DNA of 64,000 nucleotides, taken from the NCBI RefSeq assembly GCF_000295935.2, contig NZ_ALWO02000027.1, positions 1 through 64,000 of the forward strand, in the 5' to 3' direction. The notes beneath the pieces were generated by a model that searched no databases, had not been told where the DNA came from, and saw only the letters and a list, made by a program, of their open reading frames with translations. The position numbers were made by a program, and so were the translations under genes. This DNA comes from Indibacter alkaliphilus LW1 (GTDB lineage Bacteria; Bacteroidota; Bacteroidia; Cytophagales; Cyclobacteriaceae). Shown piece after piece: positions 54,230 to 63,015 of this stretch (the stretch's first letter is position 1; each line of letters opens with the position of its first letter).

Positions 54230-54744
54230 ATGACTGTTCCGGATATGTTTTTAAGTCCATCTACAACTAACTCAATTGCCATAAAAACATTTGAAGGAAC
54301 CTGAAAAGGTGCCAAAATCTTCCATTTGTCAGCTGATTGAAATCCAAATTTCGGGTAATAGTTTTCGTGCCCCAACACTATGATGGATTTAAAACCCAAT
54401 CTTTTTGCCACTTCAAACCCTTTTTTGATCATTTGGCCTCCTATTCCTTTTTTTTGCAGTTCTGGTCTAACAGCCATTGGCGCAAGGCCTAAACTTTCGT
54501 TCAGGTTTCCGTCGGCGTCTTTAATCTGAATTTTAGTAAATAAAATATGGCCAATTATTTGGTTATTTTCAGTGGCAACAATTGAAAGTTCAGGAACAAA
54601 AATTGAGTGATTCTTTCTTAATGCTTCTACCAATTCAGCTTCATCATTCCTTCCGAATGCCGTGACATTTAGTTTATATACATCATTGTAATCTCCAGGG
54701 ACTTCTTGCCGGATAGTAACTTGATATGGTATTTTATTTTCCAT
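54202..54744 (-). CDS. GNAT family N-acetyltransferase
   Basis: A 180-residue acetyltransferase resembling YhbS: VTIRQEVPGDYNDVYKLNVTAF, LAPMAVRPELQKKGIGGQMI (acetyl-CoA pyrophosphate loop Q/R-x-x-G-x-G) and VLGHENYYPKFGF. Substrate unknown. Its 3' end abuts and slightly overlaps the Erm-gene fragment on the other strand, so the last residues may derive from the junction. Confidence 0.88.
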   Translation of the reverse strand: MENKIPYQVTIRQEVPGDYNDVYKLNVTAFGRNDEAELVEALRKNHSIFVPELSIVATENNQIIGHILFTKIQIKDADGNLNESLGLAPMAVRPELQKKGIGGQMIKKGFEVAKRLGFKSIIVLGHENYYPKFGFQSADKWKILAPFQVPSNVFMAIELVVDGLKNISGTVIYPKEFETV

Positions 54745-54781
54745 CTGTATTATGTAGTGGTTATAGAATGAAGAAATTACT

Positions 54782-55315
54782 TTACCTTTTTCTTCTGTAG
54801 AACAATTGCGTTAATCCTGTTTCAAATGACTTTGCATCCACGAACTCCAGCATTTGTTCAGGTCTTCCATCTTTAAAAAGTCTTGTGCCTTGGCCTAAGA
54901 GTATAGGAATAATTGAGATGATAAATTCATCAATCAAATCATGTCTCAAAAGTTCATTGATGACTTCAGCCCCACCATCACAATAAATATTTTTACCTTT
55001 TTCAGATTTCAATTTTTCAATCAAATCTGGCAAGCTGCCAGTGTAAAAAATTGTTTTCCCGGTATTTGGTCTGCCATTTCGCGTGATTACATAAACATCC
55101 CGTTGCCCATTGTCGTAGTGTGATGTGCCGATTTCTTTTATTACATAATCGTAGGTTTTTCTTCCTAGAATTATGGTGTCGATGTTAGCAGTAAATTCTT
55201 TATACCCATAATCTTCGCCTTCTTTTTCAACTAATTTTAAAAAGCTTAGGTCATCATTGGGTTTTGCTATGTAACCATCTAAACTTATGGCTATAAAAAG
55301 GGAAACTTTACGCAT
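54782..55315 (-). CDS. Dihydrofolate-reductase-fold protein (RibD C-terminal type)
   Basis: A 177-residue protein with MRKVSLFIAISLDGYIAKPN, DTIILGRKTYDYV, and KGKNIYCDGGAEVINELLRHDLIDEFIISIIPILLGQG, the YyaP/RibD-C pattern. These proteins have a DHFR fold but are not known to give trimethoprim resistance by themselves. Part of the minus-strand cassette, 37 bases upstream of the GNAT gene. Confidence 0.88.
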   Translation of the reverse strand: MRKVSLFIAISLDGYIAKPNDDLSFLKLVEKEGEDYGYKEFTANIDTIILGRKTYDYVIKEIGTSHYDNGQRDVYVITRNGRPNTGKTIFYTGSLPDLIEKLKSEKGKNIYCDGGAEVINELLRHDLIDEFIISIIPILLGQGTRLFKDGRPEQMLEFVDAKSFETGLTQLFYRRKR

Positions 55316-55396
55316 TTGATTTCAATTAATAGCATTCCTGAAACTGTCTTTGAAATATAAACTTATTGAATTTAATGTCGGTTTAGCCAATACTCC

Positions 55397-56038
55397 TTAA
55401 CTTTTGTATTCATCATGTAGCCCTATTCCGTTTATAATCTGCTCTTTGTATTTCAATATTCGTCTAATTCTAGTTTGCGATTGCTTGGGTTGTGAAAAGT
55501 GAATGATATAACCTCTTCGCCTACCTGGTGTCAAGTCGTAAAATGCTTTCTTGAATGCAGGTTCTTGTTCAAATACTTCAAGTAGTTCATCAGGTATTGG
55601 TTCAGGGTTTTTCTTGAATTCTACTTTTTTCCCGCTTTCCTCAATGGCTACTGCCTCCAAAATGTATGATTTCAAAATAGCTTTAACTTTTTGGATGTCT
55701 TCTGTATTTGTGAATTTTATAATTCTGGCCGACTGTATATTCCCTTGTTGTTGGAGTATTTTGTACTTGTCAGCCAATAATACTCCTTTGAAAAAACCAA
55801 TAGTTGCGGATTCTTTTAATGCACCGACTGAAACAATGTTTTTCCCATTATGAGTATACACTGGTGCTCCCCACTTTATTTCTTCAGTTAACCCGGTTGC
55901 TAAAACTATTTGTCTTAGTGATTCTAATTCTTTACGCCAATTATTGACTTTACATTGGGGTGTTGCGCCATATTTACAACGCATGCAGCCGTCAAGCAAA
56001 TATTTGTCAACATGGGGGTTAAATTCAAATTTCATCAT
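55397..56038 (-). CDS. YdeI/OmpD-associated protein with DUF1801 domain
   Basis: A 213-residue cytoplasmic protein. The N-terminal half has a DUF1801 domain (about 25-120; EEIKWGAPVYTHNGKNIVSVGALKESATIGFF). The C-terminal half has the YdeI/OmdA region (PIPDELLEVFEQEPAFKKAFYDLTPGRRRGYIIHFSQPKQSQTRIRRI in part). CMRCKYGATPQC at residues 18-29 adds three cysteines that could bind a metal. Function is poorly defined. It overlaps the DoxX-like gene upstream by 14 bases. Confidence 0.85.
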   Translation of the reverse strand: MMKFEFNPHVDKYLLDGCMRCKYGATPQCKVNNWRKELESLRQIVLATGLTEEIKWGAPVYTHNGKNIVSVGALKESATIGFFKGVLLADKYKILQQQGNIQSARIIKFTNTEDIQKVKAILKSYILEAVAIEESGKKVEFKKNPEPIPDELLEVFEQEPAFKKAFYDLTPGRRRGYIIHFSQPKQSQTRIRRILKYKEQIINGIGLHDEYKS

Positions 56039-56414
56039 TAGCTTTTGTTAGTTTTCTGTCTGCTGGTCTAAAATACCATGACACTATAGTTAAAACAAGC
56101 AATAGGGCAGGACCAAAATATTCCACCAATTCATCTCTGACAGCAAGATGTGTGAAAATTGCCCCCGACATCAAAAAGAAAAATCCTGCATAAGCCCATT
56201 CTTTAATTAATGGCATTTTAGGAGCCAGAACTACAATTACACCCAATATTTTCCAGACACCTATGATTGTCAGGAAATAATCAGGGTAGCCTAAGGTATT
56301 CATTTTTTGAACTTCCTCTTCCAATTGGACGAGTTGAACTATTCCTGTAGAAATCATTCCCAAACAGAGCCAAATGGTTGCTACCCAATAAGTGATTTTA
56401 TCTCTTTTTTTCAT
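56025..56414 (-). CDS. DoxX-like membrane protein (second copy)
   Basis: A 129-residue four-helix protein related to the one at 52176-52559 (MKKRDKITYWVATIWL, LGYPDYFLTIIGVWKILG, IKEWAYAGFFFLMSGAIFTH). It starts six bases after the stop of an SRPBCC-gene remnant, the same gene order as in the first cassette, which shows that both derive from a common SRPBCC-DoxX unit. Confidence 0.85.
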   Translation of the reverse strand: MKKRDKITYWVATIWLCLGMISTGIVQLVQLEEEVQKMNTLGYPDYFLTIIGVWKILGVIVVLAPKMPLIKEWAYAGFFFLMSGAIFTHLAVRDELVEYFGPALLLVLTIVSWYFRPADRKLTKANDEI

Positions 56415-56420
56415 GGCATG

Positions 56421-56546
56421 TTATTTTAATTTACTTATAATTTTTTCGAGTTGGTTATGAGCCATATTGATGCCTTGTGCAAAAGGGAGTTTGAGCATTT
56501 TGTCTCTGTCTTCCACAGATTTAAAAATGATTTTCTTTTTTTGTAT
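56421..56546 (-). pseudogene. 3' remnant of an SRPBCC (AHSA1-type) gene
   Basis: Minus-strand codons from 56546 read KKKIIFKSVEDRDKMLKLPF and then AQGINMAHNQLEKIISKLK followed by TAA. This is the last strand and the long C-terminal helix of an AHSA1-type SRPBCC protein. An in-frame TGA stands just upstream (56547-56549) and the other ~100 codons are absent. The fragment is followed by a DoxX-like gene, as is the complete SRPBCC gene at 52565. Confidence 0.72.
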
Positions 56547-56549
56547 TCA

Positions 56550-56816
56550 TTATATTTCTTTAATATAAATTATGGTAAAAGTGGATTTTTAAAAATGGTC
56601 TTGAGAATTTATGCAATTAGATGTGAACAGTAAGGAGATATCAAAGCTGATTTATGTGCTCCTTAAAGGATTGATTGTAACGCCGTGGTTCAGTCCTAAA
56701 TTTTAGCATTTCACTCACTAATTTTTCTATTAAGATAGGGGTAAATGGCTTTTCAGTTTTCTTAATTAAAAAGCAAAACCAAAATCTTATCTTGTGGGGG
56801 AATATAAAGGAATCTC
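56550..56816. promoter_or_regulatory. Leader region of the ECF sigma operon
   Basis: The 267 bases between the SRPBCC remnant and the sigma-factor gene must contain the sigma operon promoter. No pattern was recognised with confidence. Confidence 0.4.
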
Positions 56817-57398
56817 ATGCAGGCTTTAGATCAAAAGGTTTTCACTGACATACTCCAAGGAGATGTAGCTGCATTTGAAATATTGTTCAAAAGCCATTAT
56901 TCAGCACTCTGCCGTTTTGCGTATCAATATCTTTCCGATAAGGATGCCGCGGAAGAAGTCGTTCAATCTGCTTTTATTGGGTTTTGGGAAAAAAAGGAAA
57001 GCATTCACATAGATGCTTCCTTAAAATCCTATTTGTATAGTTCAGTACGCAATGCTTGTCTCAATGAACTCAAGCGACTCAAAGTGAGACAAGTGCATGC
57101 TGAAGCTGTGGTAGCAGATGGAGAACGATATACACATGCTGCTGATCACCAGGCAATCAAAAATGAACTTGAATCCAAGATTCAAGAGGCCATAGAAGCT
57201 TTGCCCGACCAATGCCAGCTGATCTTCAGAATGAGTAGGTTTGAGGATCTTAAGTACCAGGAAATTGCAGATGCTTTACAGATTTCCATCAAAACAGTCG
57301 AAAACCAAATGGGAAAAGCCCTAAAATTGATGCGTTTAAAATTGAAAGACTATTTACCTTTCATAGTAATCTTTTCTGCACAGCTGTTAAAACTATGA
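56817..57398 (+). CDS. ECF RNA polymerase sigma factor
   Basis: A 193-residue sigma-70 family factor with region 2 (about 20-90; FKSHYSALCRFAYQYLSDKDAAEEVVQSAF) and region 4 (about 125-175; LPDQCQLIFRMSRFEDLKYQEIADAL). It is of the Bacteroidota type that pairs with FecR anti-sigma factors. Its end overlaps the FecR gene by four bases. The likely regulon includes this operon and perhaps the homologous repeat protein at 63043. Confidence 0.93.
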   Translation: MQALDQKVFTDILQGDVAAFEILFKSHYSALCRFAYQYLSDKDAAEEVVQSAFIGFWEKKESIHIDASLKSYLYSSVRNACLNELKRLKVRQVHAEAVVADGERYTHAADHQAIKNELESKIQEAIEALPDQCQLIFRMSRFEDLKYQEIADALQISIKTVENQMGKALKLMRLKLKDYLPFIVIFSAQLLKL

Positions 57399-58366
57399 GT
57401 CAGGAACCAGAACATATAGAAATATTGATCGGAAAGTTCCTGGTTGGTGAAGCCTCAGAAGAGGAAATGAGTGAGCTCAAGGAATGGACTGCCCAATCCT
57501 ATGAAAACCAAAAATACTTGGAGGATGCACAACTGATTTTTGAAAAAGCTCAACTGTCAGACATGCCAGAGTTTGATGCTGATAAAGCTTGGAAAAAAAT
57601 TGAATTGGATGTAGAGACCTCTAAAAGAACCATTTCTTTGTTTCCGGTGGTTTGGAAAATAGCTGCTGGGCTGATACTGCTTCTGGGCCTTTCTTACTTA
57701 TTTTATATACAAAAACTTCCTAACCAGGAAATTTTGATGTTGAGTGAAAATGAGGTGGTTACAGAGATTTTACCCGACCTTACGGAGATTTCTCTTAACC
57801 AACGGTCCGAAGTCCAGGTGGACTACCATCCCCGTAAAAAAACCGGCACCATCCATCTGATTGGGGAAGCTTTGATCAGCATACCAGAAGAAAAAAAAGT
57901 CAATTGGACCGTGAAGGCTGCCGGCTTATTGATAGAAGACATCGGCACGGTATTCCAGGTGAAGGCATACCCTGATCAACCCATAGTGGAAGTGAGCGTC
58001 AAGGAAGGTATCGTCCGCTTTTATGCGGAAAACCAAGAAGGGATCATGCTCAAAGCAGGGGAAATGGGCAGCTATGATCCCGCTACTGAGTTGTTTAGCA
58101 AGACTGTCGCAGATGCCAATGTGGCGGCTTTCAAGACCAAAATTCTTGATTTCCATGAGGAGGAACTTCATCAGGTAGTAAAAAGACTGGAGTCTGTCTA
58201 TGGCAAACGCATTGTTTTAGGTGGAAATATGGCTTCCTGTAGACTGACGGTTTCATTTGACAACGAAACGTTGGAAACGGTGCTTTCGATCATAGCCGAA
58301 ACCTTGGGCGTTGAGGTCATAGATGAAGGAAATATGATCAGGTTTAGTGGAGATGGTTGCCAATAG
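57395..58366 (+). CDS. FecR family anti-sigma factor
   Basis: A 323-residue protein: cytoplasmic sigma-binding part (about 1-80), one membrane helix (about 85-105; VVWKIAAGLILLLGLSYLFY), periplasmic FecR domain (about 110-230) and a C-terminal DUF4974 domain (about 250-320; LDFHEEELHQVVKRLESVYG). In cell-surface signalling the C-terminal part contacts an STN domain and releases the sigma factor when the partner is engaged. The next gene encodes an STN protein and overlaps or abuts this one. Confidence 0.92.
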   Translation: MSQEPEHIEILIGKFLVGEASEEEMSELKEWTAQSYENQKYLEDAQLIFEKAQLSDMPEFDADKAWKKIELDVETSKRTISLFPVVWKIAAGLILLLGLSYLFYIQKLPNQEILMLSENEVVTEILPDLTEISLNQRSEVQVDYHPRKKTGTIHLIGEALISIPEEKKVNWTVKAAGLLIEDIGTVFQVKAYPDQPIVEVSVKEGIVRFYAENQEGIMLKAGEMGSYDPATELFSKTVADANVAAFKTKILDFHEEELHQVVKRLESVYGKRIVLGGNMASCRLTVSFDNETLETVLSIIAETLGVEVIDEGNMIRFSGDGCQ

Positions 58367-58370
58367 AAGG

Positions 58371-60062
58371 ATGTTGACGGACCATTGGAAGGGTATTCAC
58401 CGCTTGGTAGGTTTGATTTTGTTTTTCAGTATCCTGTCTCCCTTGAATGCACAGGAGCTGCCTATTTTGGAAAAAAAGGTCAGCATTACCTCAGAGAATG
58501 AATCTCTGGAAAACTTACTGAAGCGTTTGTCCCAAAAAGTAGGCTGTGTTTTTTCCTACAGTTCTTCCGTGATCGATGTCAAGAGAACTTATAGTGGCAC
58601 CTTTAACGATCAGCCTTTGCGGTTAATTTTGGAAGAGCTATTTGCAGGTGGGGTAGAAGCCAAACAAAAAGGGGTTTATGTCATTCTCAGCCCCCGTCAA
58701 ATATCCAAGAAGGAATTGGTGGTGAGCGGCTATGTGGTAGATGAAAACACAGGAAAGGCCATCAGGGATGCCACCGTCTATGATCCGATCACCCTCAAAT
58801 CCTCCATTACAGATGAATTTGGTTATTTTCAACTGGCAATAAAAAACCCCAACTTGGACAGTGTTCGCCTGGTGGTCAACAAGAAGGATTATGGGGATAC
58901 CCTTCTGGTCAATGATCAGTTGAATCCATTTCAAAAAGTCCTGCTAAAAACCAGTGAGGTAGATCTCGAAGGGGTGGGAAAGAGCCTCGCGAAGCCCATG
59001 AAAGACGCCTGGCAATGGACAAAAAAATCCATGGGATCCACCAACTTGGAGAATGTGAGTGATACCCTCTACAGGAAAGTCCAGGTTTCTCTTGTGCCTT
59101 TTATTGGAACCAACCGCAAACTGTCCGGCAATGTGATCAACGATTACTCATTCAATGTTTGGGGAGGTTTTTCTGCAGGTACCAATAAAGTGGAGTTGGG
59201 TGGCTTGTTCAATATCAACAAAGGAGATGTGAAATTCCTGCAAATGGCAGGATTATTCAACCTGGTAGGAGGGGCCATGCAAGGCGTGCAGATGGCTGGT
59301 CTTACCAATGTGGTCCTGGATGATACCAGGGCTGTTCAGATGGGTGGCCTGGGCAACTTTACCTCTGGATCCTTGCAAGGTGTGCAATTGGGTGGGGTAT
59401 TGAATCTTGCCACCAAGGAAGTAAAAGGAGCACAGTTGGGAGGTGTGGCAAATTACGCCCACTCCGATCTCAGCGGTGTACAAGTGGCCGGCATCCTGAA
59501 CATAGGCAACAGGATAAAAGGTTCTCAAATCGGACTGTTCAACTATGCAGATAGCATTAGCGGTGTGTCTATAGGCCTGCTGAGTGTTGTCAGGAAAGGT
59601 TACCGACAGGTGGAAGTAGGGGCTGATGAAGTTTTGCCCTTGAATTTTGCATTCAGGACAGGTACAAGGAATTTCTACAACATCCTATCTGCCGGATTCA
59701 GGCCTGATTTTACAGATTCGGTGACTTGGGCATTTGGCTATGGGGTAGGTGCCGCACCCAGGTTGGGGAAGAAGGTATTCATGAACATTGAACTGAGCAG
59801 TTCCCAGATGAACCTTGCCAATGTAGCGGCACTCAATCTGATCAACAGGGCATACATAGGGCTTGAGTACCAGTTCGGCAAGAACATCGGCATTTATTTT
59901 GGGCCTAGCATCAACTGGCGGCTTTATGATACCGGATTCCAGCATCATCCCGACATGTTCACATACGCCAATCCAAGGATTCAGAATGAAAACAGTCCTC
60001 GAGAAGGAAGTTTTGCCAGCCAAATGTGGTTTGGAGGAAGGGCTGGGTTGCGGATTTACTAA
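58371..60062 (+). CDS. STN-domain protein with G-x-Q-x-x-G-x-x-N surface repeats
   Basis: About 563 residues from the ATG at 58371 (in-frame starts at 58353 and 58347 overlap FecR). Domains: signal peptide (ILFFSILSPLNAQ), STN/secretin short domain (about 35-100; SENESLENLLKRLSQKVGC, LRLILEEL), a carboxypeptidase-regulatory-like domain (about 112-200; VSGYVVDENTGKAIRDATVY), a spacer, then about seven repeats (about 270-396) of the form GVQMAGLTN, AVQMGGLGN, GVQLGGVLN, GAQLGGVAN, GVQVAGILN, and a C-terminal beta-barrel-like region ending GGRAGLRIY. The repeats match what I know as LA_2272-type surface repeats. There is no TonB plug or barrel, which is unusual for an STN protein next to FecR. 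Confidence 0.82.
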   Translation: MLTDHWKGIHRLVGLILFFSILSPLNAQELPILEKKVSITSENESLENLLKRLSQKVGCVFSYSSSVIDVKRTYSGTFNDQPLRLILEELFAGGVEAKQKGVYVILSPRQISKKELVVSGYVVDENTGKAIRDATVYDPITLKSSITDEFGYFQLAIKNPNLDSVRLVVNKKDYGDTLLVNDQLNPFQKVLLKTSEVDLEGVGKSLAKPMKDAWQWTKKSMGSTNLENVSDTLYRKVQVSLVPFIGTNRKLSGNVINDYSFNVWGGFSAGTNKVELGGLFNINKGDVKFLQMAGLFNLVGGAMQGVQMAGLTNVVLDDTRAVQMGGLGNFTSGSLQGVQLGGVLNLATKEVKGAQLGGVANYAHSDLSGVQVAGILNIGNRIKGSQIGLFNYADSISGVSIGLLSVVRKGYRQVEVGADEVLPLNFAFRTGTRNFYNILSAGFRPDFTDSVTWAFGYGVGAAPRLGKKVFMNIELSSSQMNLANVAALNLINRAYIGLEYQFGKNIGIYFGPSINWRLYDTGFQHHPDMFTYANPRIQNENSPREGSFASQMWFGGRAGLRIY

Positions 60063-60484
60063 ATACCTGCTTTTTAGTGTTTTAGGGTATGGGGAAGCCA
60101 GGCAAAGATGGCCATCCTAAGTTATAGAGTGAGGGGGAATTAGGATAGAGAATCGGTGAACTGAAAGTAAAACCTGTTTTGAGGACGACTTTTAGACTTT
60201 CATTGTATGTCGAAGGTAATTGGCTTCCATTTCAAAGTTGTTAGGAGAGTTACTTCTTCAAGAACTATTTCTTATATAACCGTGGGGTTTGCGGTTTAGG
60301 CCATACCATCCAATAACCTTAAAGGTTAATTTTTCTTTTTAGGCTTTTGAAAATTCTGTTTAAAATAAAAGAGGGGGTTGAACGGTAGATATTATTTTTT
60401 TCGAAGTAATAACAGGTTATATAAAAAGGAAATGTAAATGAAGTACTCCCTTTAATACCCACTTCGGATTTAAGGATTTTACTT
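60063..60484. other. Intergenic region, no gene seen
   Basis: No coding potential recognised on either strand between the end of the STN-repeat gene and the left end of the MITE. No clear terminator stem was found. Confidence 0.45.
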
Positions 60485-60750
60485 AGGGCTTGCTGAAAAA
60501 GTCTCAGGTATGCCAGATTCAAAGCGGGCGAATGAAGATGTATGCTTATACTTCGAGTGAGCCCAATGAAGAAGATGGTATGCCTGAGGCTAGCCTTAAA
60601 ATTTCGATTTTTAAAATTTTAAGGAGCACGGAAATCAAGCTATAACATTGAATAAGCGTGCACCTGCTTAAAAAGAAAATACCTGACAAACAGGGTATTC
60701 ATCAAAATTTAAAGCATTTATTCTTCAGTTGGCGTTTTTCAGCACGCCCT
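60485..60750. mobile_element. 266-bp MITE with 16-bp terminal inverted repeats
   Basis: The left end AGGGCTTGCTGAAAAA (60485-60500) and the right end TTTTTCAGCACGCCCT (60735-60750) are inverted repeats with one mismatch in 16. ACTT precedes the left end and follows the right end, a four-base target duplication. No transposase is encoded, so it must be moved in trans; the ends and the four-base duplication remind me of IS1182-type elements. A further internal inverted repeat (CTCAGGTATGCC and GGTATGCCTGAG) is present. The right end supplies two bases of the stop codon of the adjacent deacetylase/hydrolase gene. Confidence 0.82.
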
Positions 60751-62587
60751 ACTTAAATGCTGGCAATAGGTGGTCCCATATCAAATTTAGTTCAGCTTGC
60801 ATATTGGGAATATCTGCTGTGGTAACAATTACCGCATTTTTCTCCGGAAGCACCAAAATAAACTGTCCGTTGCGGCCATCTGCCCTATAGGAGTTGTGCC
60901 GGCTACGCCAAAGCTGATAGCCATATCCCTGCAACCAGTCAGAGTCATTTGCCTTGACCTTGAGGTCTTCCTTTTTAACTCCAGCCGGTAGAGAAGGTAC
61001 CTTTGCCGAAGAAGCCTCGTTAATCCAACTTTCAGATAGTAGCTGCACTCCGTTCCACTTCCCCTTTTGTAGGTAAAACTGCCCTAATTTAGCCATATCC
61101 TCTGTTTTTACATTCAGTCCCCAACCACCAATCTGGATTCCCTGCGGACTTTCATCCCAAGTTGCTCCTACTATTCCCAAGGGTCTGTAAAGACGTGGCT
61201 GTAGAAAATCTAAAATCCTCTCTCCTGAAACTTTTGTTAGTATGGCTGAAAGCATGTATGTAGCCAAACTGTTGTATACATAGGTAGTACCTGGAGGATG
61301 TTCTAATGGAAATGCGAGAAATCCTTCCACCCAATCAAGCCCCTCGGTTTCCCTCAGGACACCCGTTGGATCCACATCGTGACCTACTGTCATTGTTAAT
61401 AGATGGCGGATTTCTAACGCTTGAAGATGGTCACTTATCTCGTTAGGAAGTTTTTCAGGGAAAAACGAAATGACCTTATCAGTCACTTTTAAAAGATCTT
61501 CCTGAACAGCAAAGCCAATCGCTGTTGCAGTGAATGTCTTGCTAACTGAATACATGGTGTGGGTTTTGTTGGCTGCATTTTCACCAAACCATTCCTCAAA
61601 GACAACCTTTCCATTTCTCAAGATCATCAAGCTGTGGAGGTCTTGTTCATTCTTGTTAACAGCATTTAGGTATTCAATAATCGCTTGTGAATTAAAGTTT
61701 ACCTCTTCAGGATCGCTACGGGGAAGTGCTTTAGATAAGGTGATAAAATTGACTAATTCTACCCCCTTATTTGAGATGGCTTCCTTTACCTTTTGACTCG
61801 TCCATATATCTGTGACACCCTGTCGATCTTCAGCGACATTCTCATATCCGTGATGACCAACACCTTGCATTTCTACATTATCATAGGATGGGTGGTCTAC
61901 AAACATATAGGATTTTCCGGGTTCAAGGTTATCCAACATTCGGATAAAGGATGCTTCCTTCTCCGAAAATGTTCCCTTAGCACCATCATAGGAGACCCCA
62001 ATAATTCCCAATGGCTGCATGACTTCTCTATTCATCACAGGAAGGTCATATTCGGCAGAGAGCTTCAATACCATTTGAGCTACATCAGGATGGAAACTAG
62101 TAGATCCCATATGCCCTGAGAGGTGGCTCACTTGTGGAACGTTCTTCAAGCCAAGTTCTATTTGGGCCCGGAATTCCTGTTCTATTTCATTGAGTTTCCA
62201 TTGATTCTCAATAACTGCAAGTCCAGGATAATTTTCATTAGGTCCCATCATTGGAAAAAAATAGCCGTTGTCATCTGTTAAAGAAGGGCAATGGGTCAAT
62301 GGTCTCCATTTGATGCCATCCCATTCACTGGTGATGACCAAATGCAACCCCACATCAATACCGGTGTTTTCCTCCAACATTTTTGCTGCTTCAGGAAACC
62401 AAGGTGTCACCACCATCAACTCGATAGAAGTTTCTATACCGTTAACATAGGTGTCTATACTTGCCAAGTTCGCTGAACGGGAAGAACCCATGTCATCTCC
62501 CCTTACGATCAGTTTAGGAGCTTGCTGAGCGTAAGAAAAAAAGTGAATAAATGAGAAAAATAGGATAAGTACAGATTTCTGTTGCAT
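60749..62587 (-). CDS. YdjC/ChbG-like deacetylase fused to serine hydrolase (beta-lactamase fold)
   Basis: A 612-residue secreted protein (signal ILFFSFIHFFSYAQQ). Residues about 24-290 are a YdjC/ChbG-type carbohydrate deacetylase: VRGDDMGSSRSAN with Asp31/Asp32, DVGLHLVITSEW, HLSGHMGS. Residues about 310-612 are a class C beta-lactamase-like serine hydrolase with the SxxK motif SVSK (Ser near 347) and the Tyr motif YNS in TYVYNSLATYML. The first domain would remove acetyl groups from an N-acetyl sugar in the periplasm; the second may be an esterase or amidase on a related substrate. The stop codon is at the MITE junction; before insertion it would have been TAA at the same codon, so the protein is unchanged. 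Confidence 0.85.
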   Translation of the reverse strand: MQQKSVLILFFSFIHFFSYAQQAPKLIVRGDDMGSSRSANLASIDTYVNGIETSIELMVVTPWFPEAAKMLEENTGIDVGLHLVITSEWDGIKWRPLTHCPSLTDDNGYFFPMMGPNENYPGLAVIENQWKLNEIEQEFRAQIELGLKNVPQVSHLSGHMGSTSFHPDVAQMVLKLSAEYDLPVMNREVMQPLGIIGVSYDGAKGTFSEKEASFIRMLDNLEPGKSYMFVDHPSYDNVEMQGVGHHGYENVAEDRQGVTDIWTSQKVKEAISNKGVELVNFITLSKALPRSDPEEVNFNSQAIIEYLNAVNKNEQDLHSLMILRNGKVVFEEWFGENAANKTHTMYSVSKTFTATAIGFAVQEDLLKVTDKVISFFPEKLPNEISDHLQALEIRHLLTMTVGHDVDPTGVLRETEGLDWVEGFLAFPLEHPPGTTYVYNSLATYMLSAILTKVSGERILDFLQPRLYRPLGIVGATWDESPQGIQIGGWGLNVKTEDMAKLGQFYLQKGKWNGVQLLSESWINEASSAKVPSLPAGVKKEDLKVKANDSDWLQGYGYQLWRSRHNSYRADGRNGQFILVLPEKNAVIVTTADIPNMQAELNLIWDHLLPAFK

Positions 62588-63015
62588 GGGTCTGGCTATA
62601 TTTTTTTAAGGATGAAAAGTACCAAATTTATGCCTATAGATCACTCTGTTTTTTTATGTTTTATTCCTCTAATTGAAGTATGTGTGTTTTTTTGTAACCA
62701 TAAAGTGCTAAAGGCAATAACAAACTTAAATGAGATGCAAAGTCAGTGGCAAACTGGCAGCTGATGAAACTTCCCTTTGCATAAATTGAATTTATTGCCA
62801 ATGATGTCTGGAAGGCTATTTTGAAAATCATGTTTAGTCAGGAGAGAATTGAAATAATAAGGCTCAGACTGTATATTTTTGAAAGTTATTGGTGAGTTTC
62901 ATTTTTATATGATATTTCAAATATTATCCACCGGAATCTATTTTAAGATTAAGGTCAACATAAACTTTTTGATAAATTTTTAATCCCCGCATAGGGGTGT
63001 CCGTCCACTTGCTTG
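62588..63015. other. Intergenic region upstream of repeat-protein gene
   Basis: An AT-rich stretch of about 430 bases containing the promoters of two divergent genes. A small hairpin CCCC-GCATA-GGGG at about 62983-62996 precedes the start-codon hairpin of the next gene. No coding sequence recognised. Confidence 0.45.

Noticed and set aside
59190-59570. The tandem nine-residue periodicity in the STN gene as a DNA repeat or CRISPR-like array
   Set aside because: The periodicity is at protein level with diverged codons; there are no identical direct repeats or spacers.
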